DNA of 38,116 nucleotides from Gammaproteobacteria bacterium (lineage in GTDB: Bacteria; Pseudomonadota; Gammaproteobacteria; Pseudomonadales; Azotimanducaceae): positions 1 through 38,116 of the forward strand of contig PBRC01000056.1 of assembly GCA_002725285.1 (NCBI GenBank), written 5' to 3'. Position numbers and translations under genes: made by a program. The number at the start of each line of letters is the position of its first letter. Within the stretch, counting starts at the first letter, position 1. Of this stretch, positions 8,680 to 17,856 are shown one piece after another. A model generated the notes under the pieces. The model saw only the letters and a list, made by a program, of their open reading frames with translations. It searched no databases and had not been told where the DNA came from.

Positions 8680-8940
8680 ATGAATGTTGCGAAGCTACCT
8701 CCTGCTTTCGAGATTTCTCGACAGCCATTTCAAGTCAGGCAGCAAACCATCGATAGAATCTCTTTGGCGATGTCAGTGTATATCCTGCTTGTGCTCTACC
8801 CGGCCTATGAATTAATCAGATGGATGTGGGCTGACTCATCGCCCTCATTGAGTAGTGTCGGTATTGCGTTGCTCATTGCCATCCTGTTCGGGCTGTTTGC
8901 TCGAAATACCATCAGCAGGTACATGGTTAATATACGATAA
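8680..8940 (+). CDS. Small two-helix membrane protein, unknown
   Basis: An 86-residue protein with a charged N-terminal ~25 residues and two predicted membrane helices (about 30-47 and 60-76), ending in a basic tail. A good ribosome site (TGAGGAGACTGCG) precedes the ATG, and its GAGG overlaps the stop region of the upstream HemJ-like gene, so co-translation is likely. I recognise no family. It may be a partner subunit of the HemJ-like protein. Confidence 0.7.
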   Translation: MNVAKLPPAFEISRQPFQVRQQTIDRISLAMSVYILLVLYPAYELIRWMWADSSPSLSSVGIALLIAILFGLFARNTISRYMVNIR

Positions 8941-9007
8941 TCTCAGAGACGTGCGTGGGAATGTCACTCATTGTTCACCGTCGTCGTAGTCAGGCAGGAG
9001 AAGACAT

Positions 9008-9772
9008 ATGAACAGGTTGGAAGGAAAGGTTGCTGTGATCACGGGCGGGGCTGGTGGTATCGGCAAAGCCGTCGGGAAACATTTTGTGGCCGAGGGAGCG
9101 GATGTCCTGCTTGCAGACCTGGATGAAGAAGCGCTCAAATCAGCTTGTGATGAGATCGGCAGCAACAAGGCTAGTTACTGTGTTGCAGATGTCACCAGTG
9201 CCTCAGATAACCAGGCAATGATTGACACCGCTGAAGAGCGTTACGGGGGTGTTGATATTCTACTCGCCAACGCAGGTATCGAGGGCGATGTGACTCCGAT
9301 CGTTGATTATGACGAGAAGCGATTTGAGCAGGTCATGGCTGTTAATGTGAAAGGCCCTTTTCTCGGTTTGAAGGCAGCGATACCTGCCATCAGTAAACGC
9401 GGTGGCGGCAGCATCATCATTACTTCCAGCGTTGCGGGGATCAATGGTGGGCCCAATGTCTCCGCCTATGTAACCTCCAAACACGCGGTCATTGGCATGA
9501 TGAAGTCTGCGGCCAAAGAGTGTGCTCCCATGAACATACGGGTTAATACTGTCAATCCATCACCGGTTGAAACTCGGATGATGCGAAGCCTGGAGGAAGG
9601 ATTCGCGCCGGGACAGGCTGAAGCAGCAAAAGAACTGATGCTGTCGCGTATTCCTCTTGGGCGTTACGCTGAGCCTGTAGACATCGCGAAAATCATGCTG
9701 TTTCTGGCATCCGATGATAGTGCTTTTATCACTGGGTCAGTTTACATGGCGGATGGCGGTTCAACTGCCTAG
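9008..9772 (+). CDS. Short-chain dehydrogenase/reductase (SDR)
   Basis: A 254-residue classical SDR. It shows the nucleotide-binding TGGAGGIG (residues 12-19), an acidic D37/D39 region favouring NAD(H), NAG (88-90), catalytic N113, S140/S141, and Y154-x3-K158 (YVTSK). PVETRMM and the C-terminal SVYMADGGS are usual for FabG-like enzymes. AGGAGAAGAC sits just before the ATG. It oxidises or reduces a hydroxyl/keto group in the cytosol, and the substrate cannot be deduced. It is a stand-alone gene, 67 bp after the small membrane-protein gene on the same strand. Confidence 0.92.
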   Translation: MNRLEGKVAVITGGAGGIGKAVGKHFVAEGADVLLADLDEEALKSACDEIGSNKASYCVADVTSASDNQAMIDTAEERYGGVDILLANAGIEGDVTPIVDYDEKRFEQVMAVNVKGPFLGLKAAIPAISKRGGGSIIITSSVAGINGGPNVSAYVTSKHAVIGMMKSAAKECAPMNIRVNTVNPSPVETRMMRSLEEGFAPGQAEAAKELMLSRIPLGRYAEPVDIAKIMLFLASDDSAFITGSVYMADGGSTA

Positions 9773-9834
9773 TGTTGTATTAAAATAATACCGATTTGAA
9801 CTCGTGTGGAGAGTCAGCTTCCCACATTCGACAA

Positions 9835-10203
9835 TTACGGCAGTTCCTCATCCAGGTGGCATTCAATACAGACACGGGTTGGTCCGCCTTCCTCTCCCGC
9901 CAACTGTTTATCTTCATGGCAACCGCGACATAGATCATGAAATTGAGTCTCCAGCAGTGGCCACACTTCCTGGTCCGAAACATGACAGTTCATACATGGT
10001 CCGCCGCCGGTGTCGTCACTGTAGTTATGGTGACAGTCCAGACAGTTCTCACTTTTGTGAGTCTTGTGAGCAAAGGTCATCGGGAGTATCGGGTCCGGGC
10101 TAAGCCAGCGATTTTGCTTTACCGGCTGTTCACCTGGTAACGGAGTGCCCACTGTAAGTAATACGGTTGTTGCCAGTACCAGTACGCAGAGGAATATCTT
10201 CAT
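9835..10203 (-). CDS. Exported tetraheme c-type cytochrome (cytochrome c3/c7-like)
   Basis: A 122-residue protein from the ATG at 10203. The track's start at 10242 lies inside the upstream gene, and the residue-14 Met begins a clear signal peptide, MKIFLCVLVLATTVLL. Four CXXCH motifs follow: CLDCH (54-58), CMNCH (70-74), CRGCH (92-96) and CIECH (112-116). Additional histidines in FAHKTH, CHH and FHDL could be axial ligands, giving low-potential bis-His hemes as in class III cytochromes. It carries electrons in the periplasm. Its start overlaps the stop of the ferric-reductase-like gene by ATGA, so the two are translationally coupled and probably form one electron-transfer unit. Confidence 0.9.
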   Translation of the reverse strand: MKIFLCVLVLATTVLLTVGTPLPGEQPVKQNRWLSPDPILPMTFAHKTHKSENCLDCHHNYSDDTGGGPCMNCHVSDQEVWPLLETQFHDLCRGCHEDKQLAGEEGGPTRVCIECHLDEELP

Positions 10204-10829
10204 ATTGAAAAATTCCTGATCCCCGCAAACAACCAGACGCAAAGCACACCTGCGACTAGATACATAGCTGAGGGTTGTCGTGTTTCCACTTCGCGTCGGG
10301 TGATTAGCTGATCACCAAACAGTGCTGCAATGATTAACATCACGAACAGCACAACCTGAAATGAAATGCTCAGGTAAAATCCGCTGGCCACAATGTGATA
10401 ACCAGCTCCCGCTATCGTTGCGAATGCAAGACCTCGATGCCAGTACTTAAAGATCGCGTAACGTTTGTGAAGGCGCAGGCGATATTCCGGCAAGCCTGTG
10501 AAAATGAGAACAGTGAGTAGTATGAAGCCAAGGATCCCCGCCCACATGTAAACAGGTGCGCCTGGCTTGATGTACTCGATCACTGCAGCGTCAAAGAGCA
10601 AGAACCAGTAAGCATGTGTCGTTGTTACACCCAGCACAGCGAATCCCAGCAACTGATGTGCCTGCTGGTTTTTGCCTGAGCCCTCGGATCTACCCAAATA
10701 GAGAAGCCCGGCAAATGCGACAAAACCCACTCCATTGCCAGTATCCCAGAGCCAGCCAGCCCCCAATGTTGGTGTTGCGATCAGCGTCACGAACAAGACA
10801 CTTAATAATGTCAGCAATAGTCTCTGCAT
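10200..10829 (-). CDS. Ferric-reductase-like bis-heme b membrane protein
   Basis: A 209-residue protein with a cleavable-looking N-terminus and about six membrane helices. Two helices carry His pairs spaced exactly H-x13-H: HQLLGFAVLGVTTTH and HRGLAFATIAGAGYH. This is the bis-heme b signature of the ferric reductase/NOX transmembrane fold. There is no FAD or NAD domain, so it is the membrane core only. It overlaps the tetraheme cytochrome gene by 4 bp. The pair probably moves electrons across the inner membrane between the quinone pool and periplasmic tetraheme c. The direction and terminal partner are unknown. No ribosome site is obvious. Confidence 0.75.
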   Translation of the reverse strand: MQRLLLTLLSVLFVTLIATPTLGAGWLWDTGNGVGFVAFAGLLYLGRSEGSGKNQQAHQLLGFAVLGVTTTHAYWFLLFDAAVIEYIKPGAPVYMWAGILGFILLTVLIFTGLPEYRLRLHKRYAIFKYWHRGLAFATIAGAGYHIVASGFYLSISFQVVLFVMLIIAALFGDQLITRREVETRQPSAMYLVAGVLCVWLFAGIRNFSI

Positions 10830-10942
10830 AACGCATCAGTATAACGTCAATATCGCATGGTATTTCCCGGTACACTTACAGAATCAAGTACGACAATGCT
10901 TCCATCAAGAGTACCTGACAATAGTGTTTGTTCTCAGTCAAA

Positions 10943-11713
10943 ATGCCTATAGGTCAAAAAGAGGTCACTACCATTCCCGTCTCAATTGAAGAAGCCATAT
11001 CGGCAATTATCGTAATATTCTTTTCATGTGTCATTCAAGGCAGATTCGGTATGGGCGGTGCGTTGCTGGCTGCACCCCTTTTATTGCTTATCAATCCGAT
11101 CTTTGTACCCGTACCCATACTGGTATCAAACATTATTCTGACTGCGCTGGTCTCTCGTGCGGACTGGCAGTCAATCAACTTCCATGATCTGGGCTACCTT
11201 TTTATTGGCCGCCTGACAGGAACGTTCCCAGGTGTTGCTGTTCTGGCCATGGTAAGTGGTCTTGCTTTTGACTTCCTGTTTGGCGTGTTGATACTTATTG
11301 CTGTCGGATTAAGTCTTGTTGGTCGTAAGTTGGCCGTCAATCGCATTTCTCTGGCATTGGCAGGATTTGCCTCAGGTTTTATGGGTACCATCTCATCAAT
11401 TGGGGGACCGCCGGTGGCGCTTCTCTATCAACATCAGGACAGCACACAGTTTCGCGCAACCTTGTCGATGCAACTACTGTTAGGTGGAACGGTCTCGGTG
11501 ATTGCCATCGCCCTTGGCACAGACTTTGGTACTGATGATATTCTGGTTTCTCTGATGTTGGTGCCTGGTGCCATTTTGGGATTTTATGCATCCAGGCTGG
11601 GTATCGGGAATGTGACCCAGAGTAGTATTCGAATAGTGACACTCACGATGTCAGTGCTGGGATCAGTTGTTGTTTTAGTTCGCGCAACTCTTTCATTATT
11701 GAGTGGATCGTAA
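10943..11713 (+). CDS. TauE/SafE-family membrane exporter
   Basis: About 256 residues from the ATG at 10943 (the track's TTG at 10928 is less likely, and neither has a clear ribosome site). It has about eight membrane helices in two homologous halves. Half one carries GRFGMGGALLAAPLLLL and half two carries ASGFMGTISSIGGPPVALLYQ, the family signature G-x-GG-x-x-x-x-P repeated. Members export sulfite, sulfoacetate or other organic anions from the cytosol. No sulfonate-degrading gene is nearby, apart from the HisD-family enzyme at 1390, which could be sulfonate-related. It is divergent from the ferric-reductase-like gene. Confidence 0.88.
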   Translation: MPIGQKEVTTIPVSIEEAISAIIVIFFSCVIQGRFGMGGALLAAPLLLLINPIFVPVPILVSNIILTALVSRADWQSINFHDLGYLFIGRLTGTFPGVAVLAMVSGLAFDFLFGVLILIAVGLSLVGRKLAVNRISLALAGFASGFMGTISSIGGPPVALLYQHQDSTQFRATLSMQLLLGGTVSVIAIALGTDFGTDDILVSLMLVPGAILGFYASRLGIGNVTQSSIRIVTLTMSVLGSVVVLVRATLSLLSGS

Positions 11714-11878
11714 CCGGTTCACGTTTATTCTCCTGTGTCAGCCGCGAGTTATGCGTCGGTAATAGTAGGCGCGCCATGTCCCCTCAGCAAAAAATTATCA
11801 ATAAGATGCTATTCTTTGATCACGTCAATAGAGTGAATAGAGATGGAGATGTCAGAGCGATTGTGAGTTAACATTTAC
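11714..11878. other. Intergenic, nothing recognised
   Basis: There is no ORF with coding character and no hairpin with a T tract. The stretch is AT-rich towards its end and may carry the promoter for the following small ORF. Confidence 0.4.
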
Positions 11879-12106
11879 ATGAGATTCATAATGCTGCTCA
11901 CTCTTATCAGTCCTGCGTTGTACTTACAGCCCGCGCAGATTATTGCGGAGCAAAGTGAAGTTCTGACTCTTGATCATGCCAGTCCGGGGTATTTCGTTCG
12001 GTTACGAACGCCTGAAGGAGGTATGATGGGCATTAACTATGCGACAAATGACTCAGTAATCGAGTTTCATACAGGTGCCCAGGTACCTATCTATGGATAT
12101 GGTTAG
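11879..12106 (+). CDS. Small secreted protein, unknown (tentative)
   Basis: A 75-residue ORF with a convincing signal peptide (MRFIMLLTLISPALYLQPAQ) and a short mature part of about 50 residues, VRLRTPEGGMMGINYATNDSV, ending PIYGYG. No family is recognised. There is no Shine-Dalgarno sequence, and 160 bp of apparently non-coding sequence follow before the next gene. It could be a true small periplasmic protein or the truncated front of a longer one. Confidence 0.4.
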   Translation: MRFIMLLTLISPALYLQPAQIIAEQSEVLTLDHASPGYFVRLRTPEGGMMGINYATNDSVIEFHTGAQVPIYGYG

Positions 12107-12270
12107 GGCACGAACGAGCGGCCATCATTCATGCGACAGTCTGAGATATATAACGGTATGGTCAGGCATCTTGGTCTTGAAAGATGATTTCGATTTATTC
12201 TGAAACAGGAACCAGTGCATTTTCGACGAGTTACTTAGTGTCCAACCCTAAGCTTGCCGGGTATCGCTAA

Positions 12271-13485
12271 TTGAAGCTCTTTATCATTCTCATTTTCCTC
12301 TGGCTCGCCTGTGATCTGCTTCTCCAGCCTGCAGTGGCTGGCGATTCTCTGTCGCTTAAATCACTGAAGACAGAAGGCACCCTGTTGCGACTGAGAGGTG
12401 ACTTTGATGCGGCCAACCGAATAAGCGATCAGCTCAAAGAATCTTTCCCGAAGAATGCCATTGGTTATACATTTAACCTGAATACGCTGATGACTCGACT
12501 CTCATGGGATGAGAATGACCCCAGTTTTGATCAGACTATTCTGGATGATGGGGCGGCAGCGCTCAGCCTTTGCCAGAATGAAATAGAGGAAAATCCACGG
12601 GACTTCCATGGCTATTATAACTGCGGTCAGGCACATTTTATCCTTACTTACCTGCATGCGGTGAGAGGGAACTACTACAGGGCAGGGACAAATGGTTCCG
12701 AAACCATTTATTACCTTGAGGAAACACTCCAGCTTAACCCCGCTCTCTCTGACGCCAAGTTACATCTTGGTATTGCCTACTATTTTGCGGATAACCTTCC
12801 CCCCTTTGTTAAAGTGTTTAGCAAGTATCTGTGGTTCATTCCGACCGGAAACTCAAGAAAAAGTTTACCCTACGTTAAGAAAGTCACTGAAGAGGGAGAG
12901 TTCTTCAAGGATGTTGCCAAATATATCTACGTTGATCTTCTCTTAAAGGAAAGTGAAGAGAACAGGCTTGTTGCATCTGAATTTCTGTGGAAACTCGTAA
13001 AGAAATACCCTGAAAACAAGCGGTTTCATATCCGCTATATCTCCCTTCTGGTTGAAATGGAGAAATACAGGGACGCCCAAATTGCGGTTGAGAATTTTGT
13101 TTCAACCTGGGAGAAATATAATCGGGATGAAATTGATATCGTACTTGCCAGGCTATGGGCAACTCGTGCCTTCTTCAGTCTGCAAGATGCATCGGGTGCA
13201 ATCGCAGTATTTGGAGATATTGAAAAAGCTTCTCCGGAAACCAGGGACAGATTACCCTCCTGGGCAAAACCGAGGTTCTCCCTCATTCATGCTCAGATAC
13301 TTGATCTTCGGAATCAGAGGGCTGCCGCAGTTGAACGCTATCGGAAAGTTGTCAGCATGGGAGAAAAGTATGTTGGCAGTAAAATTCTGAAAGCAGCCAA
13401 AAAGGGCCTTAAGGTCCCATTTTCCCTGACTGCTGAAGGAAATGCCGGGGACTCAGGGATTAGGCAGATACCGAATAGCCCATAA
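12271..13485 (+). CDS. Exported TPR-like repeat protein, unknown function
   Basis: 404 residues starting at TTG: a TAA directly precedes it in frame, and the next Met lies far inside the fold, so TTG is forced. The first 23 residues form a signal peptide (MKLFIILIFLWLACDLLL). The rest is all-helical with TPR-like A/G-Y-A patterns: YYNCGQAHFILTYLHAVRG, ETLQLNPALSDAKLHLGIAY, and a C-terminal repeat. It is probably a periplasmic scaffold or adaptor. There is no catalytic domain. The gene is somewhat more AT-rich than its neighbours. It precedes a TonB-dependent receptor with a 266-bp gap, so a functional link is possible but not shown. Confidence 0.7.
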   Translation: MKLFIILIFLWLACDLLLQPAVAGDSLSLKSLKTEGTLLRLRGDFDAANRISDQLKESFPKNAIGYTFNLNTLMTRLSWDENDPSFDQTILDDGAAALSLCQNEIEENPRDFHGYYNCGQAHFILTYLHAVRGNYYRAGTNGSETIYYLEETLQLNPALSDAKLHLGIAYYFADNLPPFVKVFSKYLWFIPTGNSRKSLPYVKKVTEEGEFFKDVAKYIYVDLLLKESEENRLVASEFLWKLVKKYPENKRFHIRYISLLVEMEKYRDAQIAVENFVSTWEKYNRDEIDIVLARLWATRAFFSLQDASGAIAVFGDIEKASPETRDRLPSWAKPRFSLIHAQILDLRNQRAAAVERYRKVVSMGEKYVGSKILKAAKKGLKVPFSLTAEGNAGDSGIRQIPNSP

Positions 13486-13704
13486 AAGACTTCGATGGGT
13501 TAATGTAAGTTAGGTCTGTTTCCCAGCGATCCAGGTCTTTCCTTCCAACGTGGGTCAGGTCGACGTCCTGGGTGTTCTCTTTCTTTGCTATTCCTCACCC
13601 TTTCGCTGGAGAGACCAAAGATATTGCCGCTAAAGGGGTTTGTTTTGATGAATAACTGTTTTAGTTTCAATGGTTATTCTTTAAGATCAGCGATTAGCCA
13701 GAAT

Positions 13705-13720
13705 AAAAAAATATTTTTTT
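13705..13720. promoter_or_regulatory. 16-bp A/T palindrome upstream of TonB-dependent receptor
   Basis: AAAAAAATATTTTTTT is a perfect palindrome 37 bp before the receptor ATG. It could be an UP element, a bent-DNA or nucleoid-protein site, or half of a regulator operator. It does not match the Fur-box consensus. No clear -35/-10 pair is seen around it. Confidence 0.4.
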
Positions 13721-13757
13721 CAGAAGTAAATCCAAACGTAACCAGCGGGTATTGTTT

Positions 13758-16640
13758 ATGACTGTAATGAATAAGAAATCCAACCTGTTGATCTTCGGTG
13801 TTGCCAGCATTTTATCGGTTTCGATAATGGCCGCAGAGCAGCGACAGATAGAAGAAGTGGTTGTTACTGCTGAAAAGATCGAAGCTACTGTCTCAGACAC
13901 TTCCATATCGATCACTGCATTTTCAGCAGACGCTATTGAAGAGTTCGGCATGCAGGGTGCAGACGATATGGTTAACTACATTCCGGCAACAACCCGGGAT
14001 GCTTACGACATCAGGATTCGTGGTGTTGGTCGAAATTTCAGAGCCCTGGGCGGTGACCCGGGTGTCGCAACGTACTATAACGGGGTGTTCTCTCCCGACT
14101 TTGGTATTGCGGCCTCAGAGAACGCGCTGTATGACATTGAGCGCATTGAGGTGTTGCGTGGTCCGCAGGGTACGCTGTACGGTCGAAACGCGATTGGCGG
14201 TGCACTCAACTATATTACCAAGAACCCGACATTTGACTGGTCTGCTGATCTGCGCACCCAACTGGGTGACTACAATGATCGCGAGATCTACGGTGTGGTT
14301 TCCGGTCCCCTCATAGAAGATGTACTGGCGTTTCGAGCGCTTGGCATCAAGCGTGATATTGATGGAGTGCAGCAGGGTATCAACGGCTCCAAAGATACGA
14401 GTTCGACCGATGATAGCAACTTCTCACTGGCTTTGACCTGGAATGTAACTGATGACATCACAGTGAAAATAAGGAGTAATGATCGTGACTCGAACAGGAT
14501 AATTGGCTCAAGCGCGTTAATTACTGAAGGCCCGACGCCAATACGCGGCACACGCAGCTCAGATGTCTATGCAACCGGCCTGAAGACAGTGGATGCAGAC
14601 TATCCTGGCGCGATGGCCTTCACAGACCCGGCAGACAACAGTACCGTATGGGGCGCATATGTCATACCAGGAGTCGATAGCGCAGCTGGATGGGTTGTTA
14701 ATGCTGCTTACAACCGACCTGAAACAGCGGCTCTTATGGCAGGGTCATCTGTCAGTAATCCCAAGAATCGAACTAATATCAACGCAGATGGTGAAGGTTG
14801 TGCATTCCCATACATCACTGCTGACTGCAACCATGAAAGATTTGAACATCGCGCAAGCCAGAATGAGATTAATTGGGATATTAATGACGATCTGTCTTTG
14901 AAATATGTTTTTGGCACTAATGACTTCAAGTATACCTTTAATATAGACACTGACTATGCAAATAACGATATTACCAAGGGGCGAATTACAGTTCTTGAAG
15001 ATGTGCAGAGTAAATCACATGAACTCCAGATCTTCTGGTCGCCAACGGACAATATCAGTATCACCTCCGGTTTGTACTACTTCGATGAAATTCGTCAGCA
15101 GGATTACAGCATAACGGACAGTACCCCGCGATTTACCCAGGCGGCAAATTACGGCACCCTAGATCTGCCCAATGCAATGCTGGGTGGGTTGAACTACTTT
15201 GGTGCAATCGGATTTGGTACCGAACACGTCAACCTAGGTGATGCGGCTGAAGGAACCTCTATTTCAGGTCGTTGGTTAGGCAACGAAAGAGGTGACTGGT
15301 ACCACCACACGAACACCAACAAGAACGAGGCAGTCGCGATTTTCACCCAGGCAACCTGGGAGATTAACGACAAATTTGCGCTGGTGTTTGGCTTGCGTTA
15401 TGCAGAAGACGAAAAAGCTGTCAGGGAGATTCGAGGTGGATACTTTGAACTCAGCCACTATGGCATTGACGCACTTTATGCTTTTGGCGGCGCAGGTGTA
15501 GTGGCCGGTGCTGGTATATACACACCTGGTGCTGCGGTGGCAGGTGGTTTCGCGGGCTTCCATACCCCCGGTATGACAGATCTTGCCTGGATCAACATTG
15601 CGATGGGTAATGCCACTTACTCAGGAGATCCAGATAATCCGCTGACACCGACGTGTGAGTTGACAGACGCGAGCTGTACCACACCACTTCGAATTTATGA
15701 GGGAGTTCCAATCAGCTACACCTCGCATCTGACCGACACAAACACCTGGCGTGATACCAACTATCGCATTAATCTGGACTGGACTCCGAATGACGATATT
15801 CTGGTGTATTTATCGCTGACCACGGGTTACCGTTCTGGCGGTTATTCGTTAGGTATTGTAAGCGCGCGCTTTGAGGATCCCGTCACCGGTGGTCTTGTGC
15901 CAGTCGATTATGACGAAGAAACAGTGACTGCTTATGAGATCGGATACAAGGGATTGCACTTTGATGGCACGATGCAGGTCAATATGTCGATTTATACATA
16001 TGACTACGAAGGTTACCAGGATGAGGTCAACGTGTTTGACCCTGCAAGGAACTCCATCGTGGGTATTGTCCAGAATGCGAATGGTGCACGTAACAGTGGA
16101 TTCGAAATCGAAGGGCTGTGGCTTGCAACGGATGCTTTCACGGTCGGGGGAAATTTAAGTATAACCCGAACCAAATATGCTGAAGGTTACCTCATTGCAG
16201 TCAACGATGATCCGTCTTTACCAGCCTCGTTGTTTGGCGACGCAACGTCGCGACCTGACCTCTTTTCTCAGAACAGCAAGGGTGCGCCGCTCAAAAGAAT
16301 TCCTGAAACTAAATACACCGTCTGGGCAGCCTATGAGGTACCTACAGAGATGGGCAACTTTACGTTCAGGGGCAGCTATGCGTATACGGGTGAATTTTAT
16401 AATCAGGCTCTGGAAAGAAAGCTGGATGAAGTGCCGGATCGATTCAGGGCTGACGTTGGTGTGACCTGGCGAAGCCTGGATGACAAATGGTCTGTCCGGG
16501 CGTTTATCAACAACGTAACTGACGAAGAGGCTTTGCGAGGATTTGGCACATCAACTGAATCTGGTAACTGGAAGGTTACTGGCGCGCCACTGACACCCAG
16601 ATTCTGGGGTGTGGATATCCGATATCACTGGGGTGACTAG
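13758..16640 (+). CDS. TonB-dependent outer-membrane receptor
   Basis: About 960 residues. The track begins at a TTG (13752), but ATG at 13758 or 13767 is more likely, and the latter gives the cleanest signal peptide (MNKKSNLLIFGVASILS...MAA). The mature N-terminus has the TonB box IEEVVVTA. A plug domain follows (about 40-165) with IERIEVLRGPQGTLYGRNAIGGALNYITKNP. The 22-strand barrel then runs to a C-terminal aromatic end, GVDIRYHWGD. It is typical of the long receptors for non-iron substrates in marine bacteria, so a siderophore or an organic nutrient are both possible. No TonB/ExbBD genes are in view. A strong terminator follows. Confidence 0.93.
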   Translation: MTVMNKKSNLLIFGVASILSVSIMAAEQRQIEEVVVTAEKIEATVSDTSISITAFSADAIEEFGMQGADDMVNYIPATTRDAYDIRIRGVGRNFRALGGDPGVATYYNGVFSPDFGIAASENALYDIERIEVLRGPQGTLYGRNAIGGALNYITKNPTFDWSADLRTQLGDYNDREIYGVVSGPLIEDVLAFRALGIKRDIDGVQQGINGSKDTSSTDDSNFSLALTWNVTDDITVKIRSNDRDSNRIIGSSALITEGPTPIRGTRSSDVYATGLKTVDADYPGAMAFTDPADNSTVWGAYVIPGVDSAAGWVVNAAYNRPETAALMAGSSVSNPKNRTNINADGEGCAFPYITADCNHERFEHRASQNEINWDINDDLSLKYVFGTNDFKYTFNIDTDYANNDITKGRITVLEDVQSKSHELQIFWSPTDNISITSGLYYFDEIRQQDYSITDSTPRFTQAANYGTLDLPNAMLGGLNYFGAIGFGTEHVNLGDAAEGTSISGRWLGNERGDWYHHTNTNKNEAVAIFTQATWEINDKFALVFGLRYAEDEKAVREIRGGYFELSHYGIDALYAFGGAGVVAGAGIYTPGAAVAGGFAGFHTPGMTDLAWINIAMGNATYSGDPDNPLTPTCELTDASCTTPLRIYEGVPISYTSHLTDTNTWRDTNYRINLDWTPNDDILVYLSLTTGYRSGGYSLGIVSARFEDPVTGGLVPVDYDEETVTAYEIGYKGLHFDGTMQVNMSIYTYDYEGYQDEVNVFDPARNSIVGIVQNANGARNSGFEIEGLWLATDAFTVGGNLSITRTKYAEGYLIAVNDDPSLPASLFGDATSRPDLFSQNSKGAPLKRIPETKYTVWAAYEVPTEMGNFTFRGSYAYTGEFYNQALERKLDEVPDRFRADVGVTWRSLDDKWSVRAFINNVTDEEALRGFGTSTESGNWKVTGAPLTPRFWGVDIRYHWGD

Positions 16641-16683
16641 CTATAGAACTTCAGTTGATAGTGACTGGTTGATTTGAAACAGG

Positions 16684-16717
16684 AAAACCCGAATGGCGTT
16701 CGCTACTCGGGTTTTTT
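16684..16717 (+). terminator. Intrinsic terminator after TonB-dependent receptor
   Basis: A 9-bp stem AAAACCCGA / TCGGGTTTT encloses a 14-nt loop and runs into TTTTTT. It lies 44 bp after the receptor stop. The A-rich upstream arm also gives a T tract on the minus strand, so it may stop the convergent crotonase transcript as well. Confidence 0.85.
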
Positions 16718-16830
16718 CTGAAGTCGATCAGGCACAGCCTGTTATATCTCAAATTTACCAGAATCTCTGTAACCTATTAAATTTCCTACAGCTAACATTA
16801 ATCTAACGTCGCCCTGGTGAATTATCCGGT

Positions 16831-17631
16831 CTAGTTTCCCTTGAATTCTGGTGGTCGTTTCTCAATGAAAGACTGTACGCCTTCCTTAAAATCATTTGAC
16901 TTAAACAGGTTAAGTACTGACATAAGCACATGATGTGAATGGCTTTCAAAATCCTGTGTCAAACCGTGTCTGAACAGTCTCTTCATTTCTGTAATTGCAA
17001 GGGGAGCATTGTTCGCTATCTTGCTGGCCCACTCGGTAGTAATAGTTTCAAGCTCCTCTGCAGGAACAATTTTGTTTACTAGACCGAAATCCAGGGACTG
17101 TTCTGCATTCAGTGTATCGCCAAGCATGGAGATTTCACACGCCTTTGCCCAGCCGACGAGTCTGGGTAAATACCAGGTACCGCCACTTTCCGGAATAACA
17201 CCCATTTTCGCAAAACCCGGCATCAGGATGGCACTTTCCGACATCAACCGCATATCACAGCCGAGGGCAAGATCCAGTCCATAGCCTGCTGCTGCACCAT
17301 TGATTGCTGCGATAACGGGGGTGTCCATCCTCTGCAAAGTAACGGTACAGATTTCTCTGGTGGAAAAATGAGACGCACCACTGGTTCCCGATAGTGCTCC
17401 GCCGATTCCTTCTCCTCGTGATGCCTGCTTTAGATCCAGCCCGGCACAGAATGCGCGACCGGTACCCGTCATTATGACGACTCTCACATCACGATTATCA
17501 TCGGCTGCCTTAAGCTCATCATTCAGTTGCGACAGCATCCGGGGTGTAATCGTATTCATGGCATCCGGTCGATTTAGTTTTATCCATCGGACACCCTTAT
17601 GGTCTTCAATCAGCACAGGTGCTTCACTCAT
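16831..17631 (-). CDS. Enoyl-CoA hydratase/isomerase (crotonase) family protein
   Basis: A 266-residue cytosolic enzyme acting on acyl-CoA. The CoA-binding and oxyanion-hole segments are clear: FCAGLDLKQAS and INGAAAGYGLDLALGCD. The following loop is FAKMGVIPESGGTWYLPRL. The usual hydratase Glu (E144 of rat crotonase, in QPEI) is not conserved, while an acidic residue is present in IPESGG, as in PaaG-type isomerases, and a Glu in ACEISML aligns with E164. Isomerase or another crotonase chemistry is therefore as likely as hydration. GGAGGATTT before the ATG fixes the start. It is divergent from the MFS gene. Confidence 0.88.
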   Translation of the reverse strand: MSEAPVLIEDHKGVRWIKLNRPDAMNTITPRMLSQLNDELKAADDNRDVRVVIMTGTGRAFCAGLDLKQASRGEGIGGALSGTSGASHFSTREICTVTLQRMDTPVIAAINGAAAGYGLDLALGCDMRLMSESAILMPGFAKMGVIPESGGTWYLPRLVGWAKACEISMLGDTLNAEQSLDFGLVNKIVPAEELETITTEWASKIANNAPLAITEMKRLFRHGLTQDFESHSHHVLMSVLNLFKSNDFKEGVQSFIEKRPPEFKGN

Positions 17632-17856
17632 AAATCCTCCAATACAGTTTTGAGCTAGTATAGAAATTTCTCGTTATTCAATAACTTTTGCCCGGACAGA
17701 GCCGCTATCCATCAAATTCTCAGTCAGCGGATCATAGCTGATCGCGTAAGGAAGGATAAGTGTCGATAAACCCCGGGGAACGAGCATTCGTGCATTGCCT
17801 CGGCATAGAGAATAGTAGACACTCCTGTGCAGAAGAATAACAACCCAGGGGAATCA

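Noticed and set aside
13861-14316. 151-aa plus-strand ORF
   Set aside because: Out-of-frame shadow of the TonB-dependent receptor plug domain.
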